From NCBI GenBank assembly GCA_017938145.1, contig JAGBCB010000025.1, positions 1 to 41,707 on the forward strand: a DNA stretch of 41,707 nucleotides. The letters run 5' to 3'. The notes under the pieces are model-generated. The model saw only the letters and a program-made list of their open reading frames with translations. It was not told the origin of the DNA and searched no databases. Every line of letters starts with the position of its first letter. The first letter of the stretch is position 1. Shown here piece by piece: positions 13,889-21,629 of this stretch. Source of the stretch: Lachnospiraceae bacterium (GTDB lineage Bacteria; Bacillota; Clostridia; Lachnospirales; Lachnospiraceae). The position numbers and the translations under genes are program-made.

Positions 13889-15793
13889 TTAACGTGTCAA
13901 CAATAACATAATTTCATTGGAACGCTCTACAAACTTTGTCATAGCTTCCGGCTCTAACGGCTTGTGAGCAAGCATAGCCAAGTCATATAATTGTTCGCAA
14001 AGCATGTTTGCATGTTCGCTTTCCTTATTCTCGCCAAGGTACTTCACCAGAGGATGATTTGCGTTTAATACCAGCTTTTCACCACCGGCAAACATGTCGT
14101 CACCCATACCGGTCATGCGGTACATCTTCATCATATCCTGCATTCTGCGGCTTTCCTCGGAAAGGGTAATCATGGCAGAAACCTTTTCACTCTTAATCTT
14201 TTCTACCTTAACCTCTAACTTTTCCTTGCCAAGGGCCTTCTTAAAGAGTTCGGACAGCTCGTTATTTAATGCTTCTAAATCGTCGCCGCCCTCGGTAAAG
14301 GTATCGGTTAAGTCCGCATCAATACGCTGGAACTTCACATCCTTATTCTCGTACTCCAACTGGGTAATAAACGGCTGGTCGATGTTGTGGGTCATAATCA
14401 GGGCATCAATACCGTTTTCCTTAAACATATTGATGTACTGGCTCTGCTGCTTTTCATCGGTCACATAGTAAACGGTGTCCTTCTTAGCAGCTGCTTCGGT
14501 GTATTCCGGCAGAGTTACATACTTACCTTCCAAGTTCTTGAAGATGATAAAATCCTTCATCTTTTCACGGAACTTTTCATCCTTTAAGCAGCCGAACTTG
14601 ATGAATGGGCAGATGTCATCCCAGAATTTTTCGTACTCTTCCCGGTCTACCTTATACATGCCGGAAAGCTTGTCTGCCACTTTCTTGGTAATGTAGTCGG
14701 AAATTTTCTTGACAAAACCGTCGTTTTGCAGGGCACTTCTGGAGACATTAAGCGGAAGGTCCGGACAGTCGATTACACCCTTTAAGAGCATTAAGAATTC
14801 CGGAATTACTTCCTTGATGTTGTCGGCAATAAATACCTGGTTACTGTAAAGCTTGATGGTACCTTCTAAGCTATCATATTCGGTGTTTAACTTAGGGAAG
14901 TACAAAATACCCTTTAAGTTAAACGGATAGTCCATATTTAAGTGAATCCAGAACAGCGGCTCCTTGAAGTCCATGAATACGTCACGGTAGAATTTCTTGT
15001 ATTCCTCCTCGGTGCACTCGTTCGGATGCTTGTTCCACAACGGATTTGGAGTATTTAACGGTTCCGGCTTCTTCTCCTCTTTTTCTTCGGAAGCTTCCAC
15101 AGCTTCACCGTCCACTACCTCTGCGTCGATTACCTTATCCTCTGCCTCTTCTTCCTTTGTAGCTGCATTTAAGAAGTAAATCGGAATCGGCATAAAGGAA
15201 CAGTACTTTTCAATAACTTCCTTGGCACGGTACTCGTTGGAGAATTCAAAGCTGTCCTCATTTAAGTAAAGCTTGATGGTGGTTCCGCGAACCTCTCTGT
15301 CGCCCTCACCCATCTCAAATTCCATGCCGCCCTCGGATTCCCAATGCACCGGTGCTGCATCCTTCTTGTAAGACAGGGTATCAATGGTAACCTTGTCCGC
15401 TACCATGAATGCGGAGTAAAAGCCCAGACCGAAATGACCGATAATCTGGTCTTCATTTGCCTTGTCTTTATACTTCTCTAAGAAATCCTTTGCGCCGGAA
15501 AACGCAATCTGGTTGATGTACTCGTTAACTTCGTCGGAAGTCATACCGATACCGTTATCGATAAAAGTAAGACTCTTTTCGTCGGAATTTACGATAACCT
15601 GAATCTTGTATTCGTTATCCTCAGGAACCTCTGCTTCACCAATCATTTCAAGCTTTTTCAGCTTGGTGATTGCATCACAGCCGTTGGAAATTAACTCACG
15701 GAAAAATATGTCATGGTCGGAATACAACCACTTTTTAATAATAGGGAAAATATTTTCGGAATTGATGGAAAGATTTCCTTTCATTGTACTCAT
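13889..15793 (-). CDS. htpG: Chaperone HtpG (Hsp90)
   Basis: 634-aa ATP-dependent chaperone, cytoplasmic dimer. The N-terminal GHKL ATPase motifs are present: ELISNGCDAI (near 33-42), DNGIGM (near 79-84) and GHFGLGFYSAFMVADKV (near 119-135). An acidic linker rich in Glu/Ala (about 215-250) joins to the middle domain, and the C-terminal dimerisation domain is complete. The start at 15793 has AAAGGAG 9 nt upstream. A consensus promoter (15828-15856) and a perfect CIRCE element (15865-15891) lie upstream, so HrcA heat-shock control is likely. This differs from Bacillus subtilis, where htpG is not in the HrcA regulon. Confidence 0.98.
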   Translation of the reverse strand: MSTMKGNLSINSENIFPIIKKWLYSDHDIFFRELISNGCDAITKLKKLEMIGEAEVPEDNEYKIQVIVNSDEKSLTFIDNGIGMTSDEVNEYINQIAFSGAKDFLEKYKDKANEDQIIGHFGLGFYSAFMVADKVTIDTLSYKKDAAPVHWESEGGMEFEMGEGDREVRGTTIKLYLNEDSFEFSNEYRAKEVIEKYCSFMPIPIYFLNAATKEEEAEDKVIDAEVVDGEAVEASEEKEEKKPEPLNTPNPLWNKHPNECTEEEYKKFYRDVFMDFKEPLFWIHLNMDYPFNLKGILYFPKLNTEYDSLEGTIKLYSNQVFIADNIKEVIPEFLMLLKGVIDCPDLPLNVSRSALQNDGFVKKISDYITKKVADKLSGMYKVDREEYEKFWDDICPFIKFGCLKDEKFREKMKDFIIFKNLEGKYVTLPEYTEAAAKKDTVYYVTDEKQQSQYINMFKENGIDALIMTHNIDQPFITQLEYENKDVKFQRIDADLTDTFTEGGDDLEALNNELSELFKKALGKEKLEVKVEKIKSEKVSAMITLSEESRRMQDMMKMYRMTGMGDDMFAGGEKLVLNANHPLVKYLGENKESEHANMLCEQLYDLAMLAHKPLEPEAMTKFVERSNEIMLLLTR

Positions 15794-15827
15794 AGTATAT
15801 TACTCCTTTCAAATCTCGATGTAATAT

Positions 15828-15856
15828 ACTATACCCCCGAAAAATAGAAAAGTCAA
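15828..15856 (-). promoter_or_regulatory. Sigma-A promoter of htpG
   Basis: On the minus strand TTGACT (15856-15851), a 17-nt spacer and TATAGT (15833-15828). The start is predicted near 15821, leaving a short leader of about 27 nt. Confidence 0.8.
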
Positions 15857-15864
15857 GAAAAATA

Positions 15865-15891
15865 TTAGCACTCACGCTCAATGAGTGCTAA
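15865..15891. promoter_or_regulatory. CIRCE operator (HrcA binding site)
   Basis: A perfect match to the consensus TTAGCACTC-N9-GAGTGCTAA. It sits 8 nt upstream of the htpG -35 box rather than between promoter and start codon. Confidence 0.95.
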
Positions 15892-15932
15892 TTTAATAAA
15901 TTCTTTATTTTTCATTCCCTGTGGAACCTGCT

Positions 15933-16424
15933 TTATTCTTCCTCTACCGCCAGCTCCATAGCCTTCATAAGTTGCTGTACTTCTACATCCCAGGCCTCGT
16001 CTAAAGACTTATCCAAAGTAAAGGTATTTCTTGCGGTACCGGTAATAATACGACCTGTGCCATGTTCAAACCGCATCTGCAAAAACAGAGACGGAGAATC
16101 CTCGCCTACGTTCACCTGCCTTCTGGCAAGCAGTTGTGCGGTGTCATTTTTGCTTAAAAGCAAAGTAAATGAAAATGCCAAAGGTGTCCGCTTACCTTTT
16201 ACCAGTTCAAACACAAAAGGCTTTACTTCTCCCCAGTAAGTATACTCTTCTGTATGCCTTTCCTGTTCTTCGGCATTAAAATATTCAGGGAATAATCTTC
16301 CTTGAAACCGATATTCCATTCCCGTTCGCAGGAAACCTTCCTTAAGCAAAAAGCCATCAAAATTCTCTCCTTTTAAAAACTTTCCCATAAACCGGTTCAT
16401 TTCCAGTATCTTTAAAGAAATCAA
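15933..16424 (-). CDS. DUF5721-like protein
   Basis: 163-aa soluble protein of unknown function. The pattern MISLKI...FMGKFLKGENFDGFLL at the start, YWGEVKPFVFELVKGKRTPLAF in the middle (about 62-84) and NTFTLDKSLDEAWD near the end (about 133-146) fits my memory of the Lachnospiraceae DUF5721 family. No membrane segment or catalytic motif is seen. Translation most likely begins at a TTG codon at 16424, because GAGGAGGAG lies just upstream and the resulting N-terminus matches the family; the first ATG (16400) has no such site. The gene precedes htpG by 140 nt and follows the toxin gene by 26 nt. Confidence 0.75.
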   Translation of the reverse strand: MISLKILEMNRFMGKFLKGENFDGFLLKEGFLRTGMEYRFQGRLFPEYFNAEEQERHTEEYTYWGEVKPFVFELVKGKRTPLAFSFTLLLSKNDTAQLLARRQVNVGEDSPSLFLQMRFEHGTGRIITGTARNTFTLDKSLDEAWDVEVQQLMKAMELAVEEE

Positions 16425-16450
16425 CGCTATCTCCTCCTCATAACATATAA

Positions 16451-16918
16451 TTAAATCTCTTTATCCAATAGTTCAATAATTTTATCAATATCAGGTGTGT
16501 ATAAATTCCTATTACCCTTTTCATAATTATCCAGATAATTTTGACACGCTGTTATAATTTCTTTTTCATTATCATCGATATGTTTCTTTACTCCAAGCAA
16601 AAATTCGTTTTTATCATAATAATACGGGTTAATATATTTATCAATAATCGGAAATAACTTTATGTAAAATATACCATGATGAAATCCGGGCTTTGTTCTA
16701 TTGTTTGGAGGTAAAGGGAAATAATTTTTTCTATCTTCAGATGCTTTGATATTAGATTTGATCGGAACAATAAATTTTCTCTTTTTTCCTTGATATTTCA
16801 AAGATAAAACCAAGACACAGGGTCTACCCGCTTCACTTACTAATAGCTGGCGGTTTTCATTTGCGCCATGTTTTTCGCATGACTCGAAAAACTCTGATGT
16901 AACTTTTACTAACTGCAT
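16451..16918 (-). CDS. Type III toxin candidate, ToxN/AbiQ/CptN/TenpN-like endoribonuclease
   Basis: 155-aa protein. An N-terminal strand MQLVKVTSEFF is followed by RPCVLVLSLKYQGKKRKFIVPIKSN (split, about 32-56), then HHGIFYIKLFPIID at about 80-93 and a C-terminal helix with KHIDDNEKEIITACQNYLDNY (split, about 112-132). This order of strands and the PI(K/R)SN-type segment resemble the ToxN/AbiQ superfamily, whose members are RNases held inactive by a repeat RNA. What makes the call strong is the context: just upstream lie an intrinsic terminator, two tandem repeats and a consensus promoter, the exact plan of type III systems. AGGAG is 5 nt from the ATG, right behind the terminator, so the toxin is made from read-through. 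The gene is AT-rich against its neighbours. I rely on pattern resemblance, not on an alignment. Confidence 0.8.
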   Translation of the reverse strand: MQLVKVTSEFFESCEKHGANENRQLLVSEAGRPCVLVLSLKYQGKKRKFIVPIKSNIKASEDRKNYFPLPPNNRTKPGFHHGIFYIKLFPIIDKYINPYYYDKNEFLLGVKKHIDDNEKEIITACQNYLDNYEKGNRNLYTPDIDKIIELLDKEI

Positions 16919-16931
16919 TCCTTCTCCTTTG

Positions 16932-16963
16932 AAAAAGAATAGCTCCTATTTAAGGAGCTATTC
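16932..16963 (-). terminator. Terminator between antitoxin repeats and toxin gene
   Basis: A perfect 10-bp stem GAATAGCTCC/GGAGCTATTC with 7-nt loop and a five-T tract on the minus strand. The toxin ribosome site follows within 10 nt. In type III systems such a leaky terminator sets the excess of antitoxin RNA over toxin mRNA. Confidence 0.92.
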
Positions 16964-17017
16964 ACATACAACTAACTGTTGAACGATATTCTACGTTGAG
17001 TTCCCGTCGTTCACGGA
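16964..17017 (-). repeat. Antitoxin repeat 2 (54 nt)
   Basis: Second copy of the tandem repeat, 9 nt longer than the first through an extra block (GAACTCAAC) after the shared CGACGG-type segment. It abuts the terminator. Confidence 0.85.
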
Positions 17018-17021
17018 GAAC

Positions 17022-17066
17022 ATATACAACTAACTGTTGAATGAAATTCTGTCCGTCATTCGCGGA
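17022..17066 (-). repeat. Antitoxin repeat 1 (45 nt)
   Basis: First copy of the tandem repeat. Its last 18 nt are identical to those of repeat 2, and the first 14 differ by two substitutions. Four nt (GTTC) separate the two copies. Confidence 0.85.
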
Positions 17067-17086
17067 AAGCATTCCTGCTCATGTAT

Positions 17087-17115
17087 AGTATATACTTTTT
17101 TATTAAAAAAATCAA
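17087..17115 (-). promoter_or_regulatory. Promoter of the type III toxin-antitoxin locus
   Basis: On the minus strand TTGATT (17115-17110), a 17-nt spacer and TATACT (17092-17087). It begins 17 nt after the end of the traX-like gene and places the start at about 17080, directly before the repeats. Confidence 0.8.
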
Positions 17116-17131
17116 CCGTTTTTTTCTTCTG

Positions 17132-17887
17132 CTACAGCATCTTTGCCAACACGCCAAGCAAACAATACGCTACCGGGAATGCAAAATAAAATACCAATCG
17201 GACAGCCTTGCCTGTTTTTCCCTGTTCTCCGTTATAAAGCCAGGTAAACAAAACACTCAGGGCAGGAACAAATTCCAAACCGGTGGTACGTCTTGTAAAC
17301 AAAAGATACAGTGCCGCTACGGAAACCAGGGAAAACATTTTGTTTCCGTAAAACAGATACAGCGTAATTACCATCAGTACACCGATACTGCTCTGCTCCG
17401 TTTTTAATAAAATGGATAAAAACGCCGCAAACAGATACACACCCAAAGTGGATATGGTGTTTCCCATGGTACCCACTGCCACCTTTTTACCGATGGCGTC
17501 CACTGCCATAATAACTCCAAGGGCAATGCATAAAGTAAAGAAATAATTTTGGTTTAAGCCCCAGCTTTTCCATTCCGAAAGACCAAAGGTTGCCATATCC
17601 ATCGGAATTTCCACAATCAGCGCCGTAGCCAGCAAACGAAGCAATAGCTTCTTTCTGTCAGCAGTCTTTTTTGCCGCTTCCACCAAAAGAAATGCCGCCA
17701 GCGGAAACGCTGACAGATAAATCAGGTAACCCATGTTATAGGTCAGGGTAAGTGCTTTTGGCAGCTGCTCTCCCGCAAGAATAGCCTCCTCGTGCAAAGA
17801 ATATATCAACTGCTGCATGTAAATGCCAAGTATCATCAATCCGATACAAATACATTTTAAATGAAATGAATTCAACTCTTTTTTCAT
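17132..17887 (-). CDS. TraX family membrane protein
   Basis: 251-aa integral membrane protein with about eight hydrophobic helices. It fits the TraX family, named after the F-plasmid protein that N-acetylates pilin. Family-like segments are FPLAAFLLVEAAKK (about 61-74) and LLATALIVEIPMDMATFG (about 85-102). Chromosomal members are common in Firmicutes and their substrate is not established. It starts 22 nt after the GlgX-like gene and is probably cotranscribed with it. It shows no sign of belonging to a conjugative element here. Confidence 0.85.
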   Translation of the reverse strand: MKKELNSFHLKCICIGLMILGIYMQQLIYSLHEEAILAGEQLPKALTLTYNMGYLIYLSAFPLAAFLLVEAAKKTADRKKLLLRLLATALIVEIPMDMATFGLSEWKSWGLNQNYFFTLCIALGVIMAVDAIGKKVAVGTMGNTISTLGVYLFAAFLSILLKTEQSSIGVLMVITLYLFYGNKMFSLVSVAALYLLFTRRTTGLEFVPALSVLFTWLYNGEQGKTGKAVRLVFYFAFPVAYCLLGVLAKML

Positions 17888-17909
17888 ATGTGTTTCACCT
17901 AAATTATAA

Positions 17910-19850
17910 TTATTTTACCGCTTTTTTCTTTGTCACAGCCACCGGCACGGATTTTAAGAGCACTACACTTCTTGCCTCCAGTTCCATGCTCTTTCCGTCA
18001 AACAGGATATCCTTTTTCAGACTCTTTCCGGCAGAGGTATCAAAAACAACCTCCCAGGTAACGCCCTCCATTTTTGGAATCTCGAATTCGTGCTTTTCCC
18101 AGTGCATATTGAACATGACATAGAAATTGTCTTCAAAGGAGCGGTCTGCACGTCTTACGTAGCTTCCGCAGTAAAGATATGCTGCCAAACGATTGTAGGA
18201 ACTGTAATCCACCTGCCACGGGCTTGTACCATGAATGGAAATTTCAGGCCATCCGCAGCCGATAAAATCAGTTTCCCGTAACATTCTCTCCATAGTGAAC
18301 ACCGGATGTTCCTTACGGAGAGTCAGAAGGAACTTAACAAATTCCACCAGCTCTTTATTTTTTCTTACCAGGCTCCAGTCCAGCCAGGAGATTTCATTAT
18401 CCTGGCAATACGCATTGTTATTGCCCTGCTTGGTTCTGCCGAATTCATCTCCGGCAAGCAACATCGGGGTTCCCTGGGAAAGGAGTGTTACCGCCAGGGC
18501 ATTCTTCATCATACGCAGACGCAGTGCCCGTACCTTTTTACTCTTGGTTGCCCCTTCTTCGCCGCAGTTCCAGCTGAAATTGTATTCGGAGCCGTCTTTC
18601 CCGTTTTCGCCGTTAGCTTCATTGTGACGCACATCATAGGAATATAAGTCCGCCAGGGTAAAACCGTTATGGTCCGCAATATAATGCACCCTTGCCGCTT
18701 CTTCCCTGCGTTCTTTCATATAGTAGGTTAATGCCGGCACCATACCTTCATCACCCTTTATAAACTTACGCATTTCCATGCAGAAATTCTCTCTGTACTC
18801 AAGCAAACGGTTCGGATATTGATTCTTTAACCATTCCGGCACTTCGGAAATCAGGAATGCCGTACTCTTCAAATAGGCATCTCCAGCCACCAGATTTACC
18901 GGCAGCTGCTGTTCGCTGATGTGAAAACCATCCACGCCGTAGGTTCTTACCCAGTGGCGCAGGCAGTCCAACATAAAGCTCTGGCTCACATTACCCCGGA
19001 ACATCATTTCCAGATATACATCAATGCCCGCTGCGTGCAGCTTGTCCACCATCTGCTTAAATTCCTGACATGCTTTTTCTTTATTTGCCGCATACGCCGT
19101 CTTTGGCGCAAAGTAAAAGGCATCTGCATATCCCCAGTAGTTTACCTTAACTGCAGGCTTTTCCTCTGCCGGAAGACTTTCCTTGTTTCCCTTAGTGCCC
19201 GCTTTAGACACCTTTGCTTCCTTCTGGCCCTGATATACTCTTACCGGTGCACCAATAACCGGACCTGTTGTCTTTTTATGGGAAGACTCCAGTTCATCAA
19301 ATTCCACAACCGGAAGCAAAAGAACTGCATTGACACCCAGTTCCTTCAAATACGGAATTTTCTCAGTCAGTCCGGCATAGGTGCCTTTTTTTCTTACACC
19401 GGATGCATTGCCCTTGGTAAATCCACGGACATGAAGTTTATAAAGAACCAAATCAGAAAGCGCATGACGCTTATAAACTACTGTTTCTTCTGCGGGTACA
19501 TATACTTCTGCCCGGACATAGTCCGGCTGTACTCCAAACGTTTCCCTGCCGTTTATTTTTGCCGCATACGGGTCACAAAAATAAGTTTCTCCTGTCTGAT
19601 ACAGATATTCATACTCCGTGGTTCCGGACTTCTTCGGAAGCTTTACTGCCACCGTAAAAATACCTAAGGCAGAGGCTTCCATAGGGATAACCTCTGCCGG
19701 ATCTGTTTCACCTTTTTTAAATAATACTAAATTACAGGAGGAACTTCCGGGCATGGAAACAGCAAAATTAAACATATCGTTTTGAAGTGATACACCAAGC
19801 GGCATATCCTTTCCCTGCTTTACCACAAATCCCTTGTTTTCCTTTTCCAT
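17910..19850 (-). CDS. GlgX-like GH13 protein, probably inactive
   Basis: 646 aa. An N-terminal CBM48-like domain (about 15-115) is followed by a GH13 barrel and a C-terminal beta domain, as in isoamylase/GlgX debranching enzymes. Region IV (GFTLADLYSY...RHNEANGE) and the GTPMLLAGDEFGRTKQGNNN block (split, 460-479) are very GlgX-like. The catalytic motifs are not: region I reads LEMMFRGN (280-287) instead of DVVYNH; region II reads GFHIS (308-312), putting Ser at the nucleophile Asp; region IV has DHNG (393-396) where AHDG carries the stabilising Asp. Only the acid/base Glu (LISEVP, Glu336) remains. The protein may bind glucan without cutting it. A Lys-rich insertion lies near 205-232. RBS GAGG is 5 nt from the start. 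Confidence 0.85.
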   Translation of the reverse strand: MEKENKGFVVKQGKDMPLGVSLQNDMFNFAVSMPGSSSCNLVLFKKGETDPAEVIPMEASALGIFTVAVKLPKKSGTTEYEYLYQTGETYFCDPYAAKINGRETFGVQPDYVRAEVYVPAEETVVYKRHALSDLVLYKLHVRGFTKGNASGVRKKGTYAGLTEKIPYLKELGVNAVLLLPVVEFDELESSHKKTTGPVIGAPVRVYQGQKEAKVSKAGTKGNKESLPAEEKPAVKVNYWGYADAFYFAPKTAYAANKEKACQEFKQMVDKLHAAGIDVYLEMMFRGNVSQSFMLDCLRHWVRTYGVDGFHISEQQLPVNLVAGDAYLKSTAFLISEVPEWLKNQYPNRLLEYRENFCMEMRKFIKGDEGMVPALTYYMKERREEAARVHYIADHNGFTLADLYSYDVRHNEANGENGKDGSEYNFSWNCGEEGATKSKKVRALRLRMMKNALAVTLLSQGTPMLLAGDEFGRTKQGNNNAYCQDNEISWLDWSLVRKNKELVEFVKFLLTLRKEHPVFTMERMLRETDFIGCGWPEISIHGTSPWQVDYSSYNRLAAYLYCGSYVRRADRSFEDNFYVMFNMHWEKHEFEIPKMEGVTWEVVFDTSAGKSLKKDILFDGKSMELEARSVVLLKSVPVAVTKKKAVK

Positions 19851-19890
19851 TCAAACCTCGTTTCCAAGAACATATATAGTTCTCTTATTC

Positions 19891-21546
19891 TTACTCTTCT
19901 TCTGCTTCTAAGTCGTCTCCCACATTGTCGATTGCAGTAAGAACGGTTCTCTTACGAGCCATTTCATCGCTTTCCAGATATTCATCGTAAGTGGTTGTCT
20001 TATCAATGAGACTGCCGCCCGGTACAATTTCCATAATACGGTTTGCGGTTGTCTGGATAAACTGATGGTCCAGAGCAGTAAATAAAATCACGCCCGGGAA
20101 CTTAATTAAGCCGTTATTTAAGGCAGTGATGGATTCCATGTCCAGATGGTTGGTAGGTTCATCCATAACAAGCACGTTGGAGCCCATAATCATCATCTTG
20201 GAAAGCATTACTCTTACCTTTTCACCACCGGATAATACGTTAACCTTCTTAACGCCTTCTTCACCTGCAAAGAGCATTCTGCCAAGGAAGCCGCGGACAT
20301 AGGTCACATCCTTTTCCGGAGAGAATGGCATTAAGAAATCCACGATGGTTTCATCCACGGAAAACATCTGGGTGTTATCCTTCGGGAAGTACGCCTGGGA
20401 AGTAGTAATGCCCCACTTGTAGGTACCGGAATCCGGCTCCATTTCGCCCATTAAAATTTTAAATAATGTAGTTGCAGCCAGTGTGTTGCCGCCTACAAAT
20501 GCAATCTTATCGTCACGGTTTACAATAAAGGAAATGTTGTCTAATACTTTTACACCATTGATTGTCTTGGAAAGATTGGTAACAGTAAGTACTTCGTTAC
20601 CGATTTCTCTTGCCGGACGGAAGTCGATATAAGGATATTTTCTGGAAGATGGACGAATATCATCCAACTCAATTTTTTCCAGTGCTCTCTTACGGGAGGT
20701 TGCCTGCTTGGATTTGGAAGCGTTAGCAGAGAATCTCTGGATAAATTCCTGTAATTCCTTAATCTTTTCTTCCTTCTTCTTATTTGCTTCCTTCATCTGC
20801 TTTACCATTAACTGGCTGGATTCGTACCAGAAGTCATAATTACCGGCATACAGCTGAATCTTAGCATAGTCAATATCTGCAATATGAGTGCAGACCTTAT
20901 TTAAGAAATAACGGTCGTGGGATACCACGATAACGGTATTTTCAAAGTTGATTAAGAACTCCTCTAACCAACGGATAGCTTCTAAGTCTAAGTGGTTGGT
21001 AGGCTCGTCCAGGAGCAGAATGTCAGGATTACCGAACAATGCCTGGGCAAGTAATACCTTCACCTTCTGGGCACCGTTTAAATCAGCCATCTGATAGTAG
21101 TGATATTCCGGTTCAATACCAAGACCGTTAAGTAATGTCGCTGCATCGGATTCTGCTTCCCATCCGTTTAAATCAGCAAATTCTGCTTCTAACTCGCTGG
21201 CTCTGTTACCGTCTTCCTCAGTGAAATCTTCCTTTGCGTAGATTTCATCCTTTTCCTTCATGATATCGTAAAGTCTCTGGTTACCCATGATTACGGTATC
21301 CAGTACGTTGTACGCATCGTACTTAAAGTGGTCCTGCTGTAAAAAGGAAAGTCTCTGGCCCGGTGTGATTACTACTTCACCCTTACTTGGTTCCAGCTGG
21401 CCGTTTAAAATCTTTAAAAAAGTAGACTTTCCGGCACCGTTAGCACCGATTAAGCCATAACAGTTGCCTTCGGTAAATTTAATGTTAACATCCTCAAACA
21501 ATGCGCGCTTTCCAAGACGCAGTGTTACATTACATGCCTGTATCAT
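19891..21546 (-). CDS. ABC-F family ATPase (YkpA/YbiT-like)
   Basis: 551-aa soluble twin-ATPase protein without membrane part; ABC-F proteins act on ribosomes. NBD1 has Walker A GANGAGKS (34-41), a LNGAQ signature (156-160), Walker B LLLDEP (177-182) and His in VSHDR (208-212). A charged helical linker (about 243-300) follows. NBD2 keeps LSGGEK (438-443) and Walker B VMDEP (460-464), but its Walker A reads GGNTLAATT (352-360) without the invariant Lys, and its switch region reads TALDH without the usual SHD. LNGAQKVKV and length point to the YkpA/YbiT branch, which is not primarily a drug-resistance branch. GGAGG precedes the ATG. Confidence 0.92.
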   Translation of the reverse strand: MIQACNVTLRLGKRALFEDVNIKFTEGNCYGLIGANGAGKSTFLKILNGQLEPSKGEVVITPGQRLSFLQQDHFKYDAYNVLDTVIMGNQRLYDIMKEKDEIYAKEDFTEEDGNRASELEAEFADLNGWEAESDAATLLNGLGIEPEYHYYQMADLNGAQKVKVLLAQALFGNPDILLLDEPTNHLDLEAIRWLEEFLINFENTVIVVSHDRYFLNKVCTHIADIDYAKIQLYAGNYDFWYESSQLMVKQMKEANKKKEEKIKELQEFIQRFSANASKSKQATSRKRALEKIELDDIRPSSRKYPYIDFRPAREIGNEVLTVTNLSKTINGVKVLDNISFIVNRDDKIAFVGGNTLAATTLFKILMGEMEPDSGTYKWGITTSQAYFPKDNTQMFSVDETIVDFLMPFSPEKDVTYVRGFLGRMLFAGEEGVKKVNVLSGGEKVRVMLSKMMIMGSNVLVMDEPTNHLDMESITALNNGLIKFPGVILFTALDHQFIQTTANRIMEIVPGGSLIDKTTTYDEYLESDEMARKRTVLTAIDNVGDDLEAEEE

Positions 21547-21596
21547 AGTATTCCTCCGTTAATCTTATCATTTCTATTTATTTAACCCAAATATTT

Positions 21597-21625
21597 ATAT
21601 TATCTTATATTTTCCATTTTGTAAA
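21597..21625 (-). promoter_or_regulatory. Candidate promoter of the ABC-F gene
   Basis: On the minus strand TTTACA (21625-21620), 17-nt spacer, TAATAT (21602-21597), just behind the end of the NlpC/P60 gene. The -10 is only fair. Confidence 0.4.
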
Positions 21626-21629
21626 GCCC

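Larger units (their letters stand above)
16964..17080 (-). ncRNA. Candidate type III antitoxin RNA (two tandem repeats)
   Basis: Transcript predicted to start near 17080 and end at the terminator 16932-16963. It holds two repeats that share TCCGYGAAYGACGG at the start and TTCAACAGTTAGTTGTAT at the end. The shared 3' part contains CAAC-AGTTA-GTTG, able to fold as a short hairpin or take part in a pseudoknot. Two repeats of about 45 nt match what is known of the CptI class better than the many 36-nt repeats of ToxI. No open reading frame with a ribosome site is present, so it should act as RNA. Confidence 0.78.

Noticed and set aside
16964-17066. Tandem repeats considered as a small CRISPR array
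   Set aside because: Only two copies, unequal length, no unique spacers between them, and no cas genes nearby. The promoter-repeat-terminator-toxin order explains them better.
17132-17887. TraX-like gene as evidence for a conjugative element
   Set aside because: Chromosomal TraX-family genes are common in Firmicutes and no transfer genes surround it.
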